Shown: in pieces, positions 57,593-64,000 of the stretch
How positions within the stretch are numbered: position 1 is the first letter of the stretch
Layout of the letters: each line of letters opens with the position of its first letter
Source: Malachius bipustulatus
Lineage: Eukaryota > Arthropoda > Insecta > Coleoptera > Melyridae
Direction of reading: 5' to 3'
Length of the DNA: 64,000 nucleotides
Assembly (NCBI GenBank): GCA_910589415.1
Contig: OU342635.1
Span: 13,702,001 to 13,766,000 of the forward strand
The notes under the pieces: model-generated
Databases searched by the model: none
What the model was told of the DNA's origin: nothing
Seen by the model: only the letters and a program-made list of their open reading frames with translations
Position numbers and translations under genes: made by a program

Positions 57593-58355
57593 CAGGGTGA
57601 TTCAAAATTCAGTGCAAAGATTTTAAGGGCGTATTTACCAGCCAAAAATAAGAAGTTTTTTTCATATGATCGTATGTCCTAACTTGCTTCGTTTTCTAGA
57701 TACAGGGGGTAAAATTTGGAAAAAAATCGATTTTTATCAATTTCTCAAAAACCTCCCAGCCGATTTAAATAAAATTTTATAGGCTTATTTGTTGTCATAA
57801 GGGCCTTTCTTTGATGGGAATAACATGAATTTATTAATTCCAGTGGCGTCTCAGGGGGCTACCTGAATTAAATTAAATGAATCTCAATAATCGATGTGAA
57901 TTAATAGGGCTTGTGTTTTAATAGGGCCTGGCACAGATTTTGATTTTTTTTCTTGGAAACAAAGCTAGATACGAGTAAAGCTCAGGAGGCAAGAAAGTTA
58001 CATTATTGACCGCTTAATCTAAAAAAAATATAAATTGTCAAAAGAGCAGTGGCGTACCATAATTTTACCTATAAGTTTCAAGTAGGTATCCCCCTGAGAC
58101 GCCACTGGAATAAATCTATGTTATTCCCATCAAAGGAAGTTCCTTATAACGACAAATAAGCCTATTAAATTTTATTTAACTCGACTGAAAGGTTTTTGGT
58201 AATTAATAAAAAATCGATTCTTTTTTTAAAAATTTTACACCCTGTATCTTGAAAACGAAGCAAGTTAGGACATACGATTATATGAAAAAAACGTCTTATT
58301 TTTGGCTGGTAAATAAGCCCTTAAATCTTTGCACTGAATTTTGAATCACCCTCTG
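57593..58355. mobile_element. Foldback DNA element with three concentric pairs (copy 8)
   Basis: The outer pair is CAGGGTGATTCAAAATTCAG with its complement ending CACCCTCTG, flanked by TA. The middle pair is 57703-58244 (CAGGGGGTAAAATTT...AAAATTTTACACCCTG), flanked by TA. The innermost pair is CAGTGGCGTCTCAGGGGG at 57841 with its complement ending at 58108. It lies about 165 bp downstream of the uridine phosphorylase polyadenylation signal. No coding capacity. Confidence 0.88.
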
Positions 58356-59253
58356 TATAATTATGCAGTTGTCATCCCTTGAATAATAGTTACCTTAATT
58401 GACAGTTGCAACTCGAAGGGAAAAGCATTGAATAATTTGAGGAAAGTAAGCCTTTTTGTATAATATTCGAGTAAAAAAAAAAAAATAAAATGGTTAATTA
58501 ACACCCTGTAATTTGCCATTCTGTTGCGATGTTTTGATATCTTCCACTGGTGTTTCCATATCTTTTTCCTACGACCACTATACAAAACACTACTTTGCGC
58601 ATCGTTTTTTGTGCGCAAACTAGCAGATTTCTCACGTATCCAAAACTGTGCGACAAAGTGACATAACGCATAGCCAAAAATCGTTTCCGTACAGTTTTAA
58701 TGTAAACAATAGTGATGGGCGGTAACTGAGAACTCAACTGTTACTTATTGTTAATGGACTAACTATTCATTTAAAGCTTCAAGGTAATAAAATAAATACA
58801 AATGGGATAACATAGAACCCGACAAGACTATAAAATATAATATGCTTATTATTCTCTTGTGGCAGTAATTATTAAAATTTACGAGTTGATCGCTAATAAC
58901 AGCATTGGTAGCGTTCAAATTCACGAACGTGATCGTGAAAATAACTCGCACACCTCTACCGCACCTACTAACTTCAATCGACGACGCACAGCGCCTGCGT
59001 TGTGTAGAAGTTGCATATCAATGATATACTAACCTCTCTTAAATCATTGTTATTATCTACCACATCTCCACGCTCACGTCCCTTATTTTTAGTTTATACG
59101 GAGTCTAATAATAAATAATAATAATATTGTCGGCAGAATTCAATGATTTAACAGTATATAATAGTAATATTAAAAAGTCATTGGTAGAATTGAAAATAAT
59201 ATCTACCTAGGTAGTCTGAAAAAATAATCTTTAGTTAGGTACCTATCATTATA

Positions 59254-59463
59254 ATGGATTGTAATTCCTCTGAATCTGAAGCAGAAAATACACCACCTGA
59301 AGTCAGAAAACAAGCAGGTTTGTGTTCTTTGAATTTGCTACCTGTAGTTTCGAGAGAAAAATACGAATCTGCTTATAAACATTTCATAAATTGGAGAAAA
59401 GGTCATAAAAGCAGAGCATTGTCAGAAAAAATAATTTATGTGTTAAATTTGTTAAATAATTAA
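59254..59463 (+). CDS. Crypton-type recombinase N-terminal domain ORF, copy a (69 aa)
   Basis: Matches the ORF at 37522-37731 over the full length. The only differences I can see are four residues in the first ten or so (the acidic part). TPPEVRKQA and YESAYKHFINWRKG are unchanged. It ends at the same stop after YVLNLLNN. No catalytic domain follows, and the flanking sequence returns to the element's right end. Confidence 0.55.
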   Translation: MDCNSSESEAENTPPEVRKQAGLCSLNLLPVVSREKYESAYKHFINWRKGHKSRALSEKIIYVLNLLNN

Positions 59464-59603
59464 TCTGTTAAATTGTGGTCGTAGGAAAAGTACTGTGTGT
59501 AATATTAAAGTAATATTAAAAAGTCATTGGTAGAATTGAAAATAATACCTACTTACCTAGGTAGTCTGACAAAATAATCTTTAGTTAGGTACCTATCATT
59601 ATA

Positions 59604-59807
59604 ATGGATTGTAATTCCTCTGAATCTGAAGAAGAAAATACACCACCTGAAGTCAGAAAACAAGCAGGTTTGTGTTCTTTGAATTTGCTACCTGTAGTTT
59701 CGAGAGAAAAATACGAATCTGCTTATAAACATTTCATAAATTGGAGAAAAGGTCATAAAAGCAGAGCATTGTCAGAAAAAATAATTTGTGTTAAATTTGT
59801 TAAATAA
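59604..59807 (+). CDS. Crypton-type recombinase N-terminal domain ORF, copy b (67 aa)
   Basis: A tandem duplicate of copy a, 350 bp downstream. It differs by one Glu-for-Ala change near residue 10 and by a small deletion near the 3' end that shifts the frame, giving the tail VKFVK in place of NLLNN. The core-binding-like motif is unchanged. Confidence 0.5.
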   Translation: MDCNSSESEEENTPPEVRKQAGLCSLNLLPVVSREKYESAYKHFINWRKGHKSRALSEKIICVKFVK

Positions 59808-59921
59808 TTAATCTGTTAAATTGTGGTCGTAGGAAAAGTACTGTGTGTATTACGTGCGGAAAAGAAATTTCACACTCGTGAGAAATTTTCTCTTTTCAGC
59901 ACTTGTTACACAATATACTAT

Positions 59922-60729
59922 TTCTGAGCTAAAAGGATAAGACTTTCTAATTTATGTTTTACATGTTTTTTGAACTCTTTAAGAAAACAAACTTCGTAGT
60001 ATTAACTTACTTTTATTGATTTCGACCTACGCGAAAATAGAAAAAAAAAATCTGTAGGTACCTATATAGTACCGTAATATTGTGAAGGTATAGTTTATTA
60101 TTGGGTGAAGTTTTGTGCTTCATATCGCTTCGGTTTGTTGATCATAAAAGTCCTTACTGGATGTCTTGGATGTCTTCGCCAGACCAAGAATCCAGGTTTT
60201 ATATATGTTGTTTTATATTTATATAAGCACTAGTAGAGAAGTATAGGTATATTATTCTGCATATCTCATACAAAATATTGCTTTCCATATACATAGGTAG
60301 GTATACTAACCTGCATATTATTTCTTAAGTCGTAAAATATAAGGCTTTCCGCTTTCATATGAACAAAATTGGATTTCGTTCAGGAATTATCATTTTCCGT
60401 TATAAGTAGCATAAATAGGAAATGTGGCTACTTATAATAATTACTTATACCCTGCTACATAATGATGATGATTTCCTCATTTAATCTCCCAATTTTGCTT
60501 ATTTAGATTTTTATTTTTTTTTAAGCAGATTTCAAGGCTTGGCTACATAGTGTGTAGGTACGTACTTTTGGAGAAATGGGTAAAAGGGTGATTAGGAAAA
60601 ATTCTGTATCTTTGATAATTTAAAATATTATACGATGTAAGTTTCAGAAGTTTGTGACCGGAAAAATGGTGTATAGTCCTGCTACAAAAAACTGACTCAC
60701 TCTGTATATTGACTTGGAAATATTTCAAT
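59922..60729. other. No gene recognised
   Basis: AT-rich; nothing assigned. Confidence 0.4.
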
Positions 60730-60925
60730 ATTATTTTTATTTTCATTCCAACGAAATAAAATATTATGCTCCAAGTTTGCCAATTCACCATAAGTACAAT
60801 TATTAGGAGTGGAGGAAAGATTAATTCTATGTAGACTAGGAAATAAGCCGTGATTAAATCTTCCTACATAAGGTGGAGATTTGGTTCCAATTCATTTTAA
60901 CCTTTTTAAACCAGGTTTCGATTGA
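60730..60925 (-). pseudogene. LINE fragment, C-terminal region after RNase H (R1/Jockey/I-like)
   Basis: On the - strand IETWFKKVKMNWNQISTLCR is followed, after a frame change, by RFNHGLFPSLHRINL and then CTYGELANLEHNILF. The order PWF--LNL-R--I--ICR-R--HG--P-HL-RI---S--C--G---DL-HI-F is typical of the zinc-binding tail of insect LINEs. The final Cys and His positions are partly lost. It is a dead fragment. Confidence 0.55.
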
Positions 60926-62319
60926 GGGCTCGTTATGAATTTGTTGGTAGTATCCGCCTTTTCTTTCATTCCTATATTCTAGATGCCAATCACTATATAT
61001 ATTCGCTGAAGTTTCCTGAAAGAAGTCTTCATAAGGTACTTTACACCGTGGAAATTTTGGCTCGCATTGCTCGTTTTGTCAGGCTGTCATTTTTTTTAAA
61101 TAAAAATAATAAATTCCCTCAACCCACATTAAAAACATTTCCAACATCTTAGTGTAATAATATTATCCCTAGACATATAACATGGTTAAATGGATTTTAA
61201 AAAATCTTTTGGGTCTCTTTAATGAAATAATTTATAGAATGTTGACTAGAAATAACTTTTCCGCTCCTGTAATTATTCATTAATGAGCTGCTTTGATTCT
61301 ATGGGTTTTCAATACTTCAAACAGTTACCTATTGTTTGCTTTTTCTGAATCAATTAGGTACTCCATAATTAGACACTCCGGTGTCGCTATAGAACTGCCC
61401 GTCGAGTTAAATGCTTGAGAAAGTCTGCAAGATCAAAGAACTTTAATAGAGTTCTAATGACAGTGTCATTTCTACCTATCATTATTATTGGAATTGTCCT
61501 CTAATAAGTATAAAAAAAACTTCCGACTAAGTATTATTGTTTTTTATTGTTATATCTTTATTACAAGGTTACTCGTTGTGTTTGATGTCTTTTTAAACTA
61601 TACACTCGTTAGGAAAATATTTATGTTTACGTACCTAGTGTGGAGTAATTTATATTACATAGTACATAGTCATCTAGATACTGAAACAAGCCATAAAAAA
61701 TATTCCACAATTATTATTAAGTGTTTTTACACTTGTTTATGTCGTCATTGTTTATCGAATAACATTAATTATGCATTCGATGAAAAAATCGACCTAATGC
61801 AGTTACCTGCAACCTGCAATTAGGTATCTATATCAATTATAAATTGTTAAGAGACTCTGACTCACCTATCAAACTGCAGCTTACATCGCTATGCAGCCTA
61901 CACATCCAATGTGAAAATTGAATTTTATTTGTATATAAGTTTAGGTCATATCTCTGTATGAATGCTTTGAAGAAGTATGGCAGGGATTTAGCTGGGTTAA
62001 ACAGATTATTAAATTTTTTTTAGCGCATCGCCTCTGAAAGACGATTTTTCAGTAGTTTAATAGCCGGCGGAATGACGCATATTGCAGCCCTACATGCAAT
62101 AGCGGCTCGCTTCCAAGCATACAAAATATTCCAGCCCGCAACGAACGTTTTTTCTGGCCCTTGGGCGGACAGATTTAGTAGTTACTATAACAACTACTGT
62201 AGTTGTTATCAGTTAGTGATTACGCGGCAGATGAGAGCTCGGCAGCGAAATTCAAGCAAACAGCGGACAACTACCGAGACCACGATACGCGCATATATCA
62301 AGTTTAAACGAGCTGGAAA
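60926..62319. other. No gene; GC-richer island at about 62030-62310
   Basis: The stretch at 62030-62310 is complex and holds a 105-codon + frame (62072-62389) that runs into the palindromic element, with no recognisable motif. It includes the imperfect palindrome AGTAGTTACTATAACAACTACTG. A regulatory role is possible but unproven. Confidence 0.3.
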
Positions 62320-62321
62320 TA

Positions 62322-62900
62322 CAGTGTGTCCCCGGATGGACCTAACTATACTTATAGTTTGCATCTTAGGAAAAAAAGTCATTCTTTAGAAAAAGTTTTG
62401 CTTTAATTCTCTTTAATATTGACTGATACTTAGTAGACACTTCAATCGATAATTTTAGTAAATCATTTGTTTTGGCAAAATGTCATGGTATTACTTATTT
62501 ATCCTAATAAAGATAAACAAATCTACTTAGAGATAAAACTTCTGATCAGTTATCTGACTTTCTGTTAAAATTTCAGTTAATATCACTTTTCTTTCAAGTA
62601 GGATGTACCTGTTTTTTTACTATTTTTTTCAAGTTTCATACTAAGTTTAGATCACTTCTTGTTGAAAAACGTGTATACCGTTAGGAGGGCAACATGTGGA
62701 ATAAGTTTTGTATAAACTTTTGAACATGGTAAAAACTGTAATAAATGAATTGTATCCACCCTGTATATTATTTCGAAATTTTGACAGCGGCTTAAGATAT
62801 TCTAGATAAAGCAAAACTTTTTCTAAAGAATGACTTTTTTTCCTAAGATGCAAAATAAGGAAGTTTATAAGTATAGTTAGGTCCATCCGGGGACACACTG
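62322..62900. mobile_element. Foldback DNA element with CAGTGTGTCCCCGG ends
   Basis: The left arm CAGTGTGTCCCCGGATGG is matched by CCATCCGGGGACACACTG at the right. Inner blocks CATCTTAGGAAAAAAAGTCA and GAAAAAGTTTTGCTTTA are also inverted. TA flanks both ends. A lone CACCCTG end beside TA sits inside at about 62758. Related in design to the CAGGGTG group but with a different end sequence. Confidence 0.85.
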
Positions 62901-62929
62901 TATAATAATAACAAGTAGGTACCTATCTA

Positions 62930-63245
62930 ATTATAACGATTAACGGGGCTTACTAGTTTCTGAGGTTTCGTCAATAAAGCAACAAAATGAACGCTAGACA
63001 GGAAAATGACACTGACAGTGAATTAATTTGTACGCCACCACATATTCGCCAACAAGCTAACAAGCCAAAGTTTTCAGTGTTCTAACGCGATGCGCTAAAA
63101 AATACCGCCTACATCTCGGCCGGACCCGATGTCCATTTAAGCTCGTATTCAATCGACCCTCGCTCCGCTACGCTCCACTCGGCCCGATAAGCTCATACTC
63201 GCCGAAATGATCTTCTTTCCGCCCTTGATATAGAATATACTATTA
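62930..63245 (+). mobile_element. Second type of Crypton-derived fragment
   Basis: Ends GAATATACTATT, like the AATATACTAT ends of the elements at 37361 and 58562, and carries a short ORF with similar N-terminal pattern (62987-63085). A GC-rich stretch with CTCGCTCCGCTACGCTCCAC follows the ORF. Boundaries, especially on the left, are uncertain. Confidence 0.4.
62987..63085 (+). pseudogene. Truncated Crypton-type N-terminal ORF (32 aa)
   Basis: The translation has an acidic start and then a TPPHIRQQA motif, parallel to TPPEVRKQA in the ORFs at 37522, 59254 and 59604. It stops soon afterwards, before any YKxFxxW motif. It is best read as a remnant. Confidence 0.4.
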
Positions 63246-63589
63246 TTCATAACATTTTCAAGATATATTTGGTGAAAAAATTAGTAATTCATCTCTTTTG
63301 TGTAAGAACGTTGAATACTCCAGAAAATTCACATATACCATGGAACTCCGAGAACTCTAATCTTCTTAATAGGTGAATTTTCTGGGTAAGAAATCAACGA
63401 TGCGACATGCCAATTAGCTGAAACAACGTCGAAATGACGAGTCATATCTTCAGAAATGTTTTTCTCTATCTTTGGCATGAGATCAGTGATGAACATGAGC
63501 CCCAGAACCCACGAATTTTCTTCTTATTGTTGATTTAAATTTTGCTCCACTGCTACCAGTTGATCTATTACGGCTCACACCTAAACGTT
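63246..63589. other. No gene recognised
   Basis: AT-rich; may hold part of the LINE that ends in the next feature. Confidence 0.4.
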
Positions 63590-63960
63590 TTACATCCGTT
63601 CCAGCAGGCCATCGCTTTTTAAGAAGCCGATGACCTTAGAGAGTGAGAATGTATCCATTTCTCTTCTAGAGAGATATTCCCTTGTGAATGTTGATGCTTT
63701 GGTTCTTTTCAGAGCGGGCATGCTCGGTTGTTTGTTCATCCTCTAAGCACAAGTCAAATTTTGCGTTATCGGTTAGACCCATACTGGGTAAGTGGTGATT
63801 CACTTTACAGTGTGCTGTGTGGAGGCCTATCACACTCCTAAAGTTTGTCCTTTTGCGCTCCAGTAATTTGCTCTGGTCTTGGATGGTCTTTCAATGGACG
63901 CCTTAGAATGAGCCATGATAGACTTTTTCCAGTATCGCAGAACTTTATTCTTTACCCAGA
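63590..63960 (-). pseudogene. LINE fragment with RNase H-region tail (I/LOA/Jockey-like)
   Basis: On the - strand one frame reads GLHTAHCKVNHHLPSMGLTD then CLEDEQTTEHA. Another continues STFTREYLSREE-like residues and SLSKVIGFLKSDGLL before a stop at 63590. The order L-TGHC-LN-HL--MGL---C--C-EEEET--H---EC and the terminal LS-I--F----GL block are typical of the C-terminus of LINEs with an RNase H domain. Frame changes and the loss of the second Cys of the final motif mark it as dead. It may extend past the window edge. Confidence 0.65.
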
Positions 63961-64000
63961 TGTTAAGTGTTGTTTTGAGGATATTTGAAGAAATGATGAC

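Larger units (their letters stand above)
58562..59921 (+). mobile_element. Crypton-derived element, single arm with duplicated ORF
   Basis: Starts with the TTTTCCTACGACCACTATAC central segment, continues through the same ordered blocks as the arm of the 37361-39143 palindrome, and ends TTGTTACACAATATACTAT. It is one half of that structure. The ORF-bearing part (about 59164-59500) is duplicated in tandem with a period of about 350 bp. Confidence 0.75.

Noticed and set aside
1..64000. A CRISPR array, bacterial operons or Shine-Dalgarno sites
   Set aside because: The sequence is eukaryotic, with spliced genes and metazoan transposons; no regularly spaced short direct repeats with unique spacers were found.

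Overview
This window looks like a piece of a large, AT-rich, repeat-laden insect nuclear genome; a beetle or a hemipteran would fit, but the order cannot be fixed from the sequence alone. The evidence is spliced genes with GT-AG introns, an exon of the Musashi/Rbp6 RNA-binding family, metazoan-type uridine phosphorylases, and a typical insect mixture of decayed LINEs, a Penelope-like element, tRNA-derived SINEs, solo LTRs, Crypton-related fragments and many palindromic DNA elements. There is no bacterial operon structure and no CRISPR array.

Host genes are sparse. A single 82-bp exon (27396-27477, + strand) encodes part of the first RRM of an Rbp6/Musashi-type protein; no other exon of that gene was recognised, so much of the window may be its introns. 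At 54809-57356 two uridine phosphorylase genes sit head to head, their start codons 155 bp apart: a divergent copy on the - strand (two exons, 321 aa) and a more canonical copy on the + strand (two exons, 345 aa). They probably share a promoter region and take part in pyrimidine salvage.

Layout by region. 1-7.4 kb: degenerate tandem repeats, microsatellites and a possible regulatory island near 6.45 kb. 7.4-17.6 kb: palindromic CAGGGTG-ended elements, R2/R4-like and RTE-like LINE fragments, a mariner fragment, and a 2.7-kb terminal-inverted-repeat element that has taken two foldback insertions. 17.6-33 kb: mostly unrecognised AT-rich sequence with two large foldbacks, a MITE, the Rbp6 exon and a LINE tail. 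33-43.5 kb: a perfect 65-bp duplication, a SINE with clear target-site duplications, a 1.8-kb palindromic Crypton-derived element, a 1.2-kb TIR element holding a broken coding fragment, and a Penelope-like fragment. 43.9-53.3 kb: a degenerate repeat array split by a solo LTR, and two further solo LTRs. 53.5-64 kb: a MITE, the uridine phosphorylase pair, another foldback, a second Crypton-derived element with a duplicated ORF, and LINE RNase-H-region remnants.

The most striking structures are the concentric palindromes, in which one CAGGGTG...CACCCTG pair encloses another, always next to TA, and the palindromic Crypton-derived elements that keep only the DNA-binding (core-binding/SAM-like) part of a tyrosine recombinase as a short near-identical ORF. 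All assignments are from reading the sequence by eye; no database search was run.
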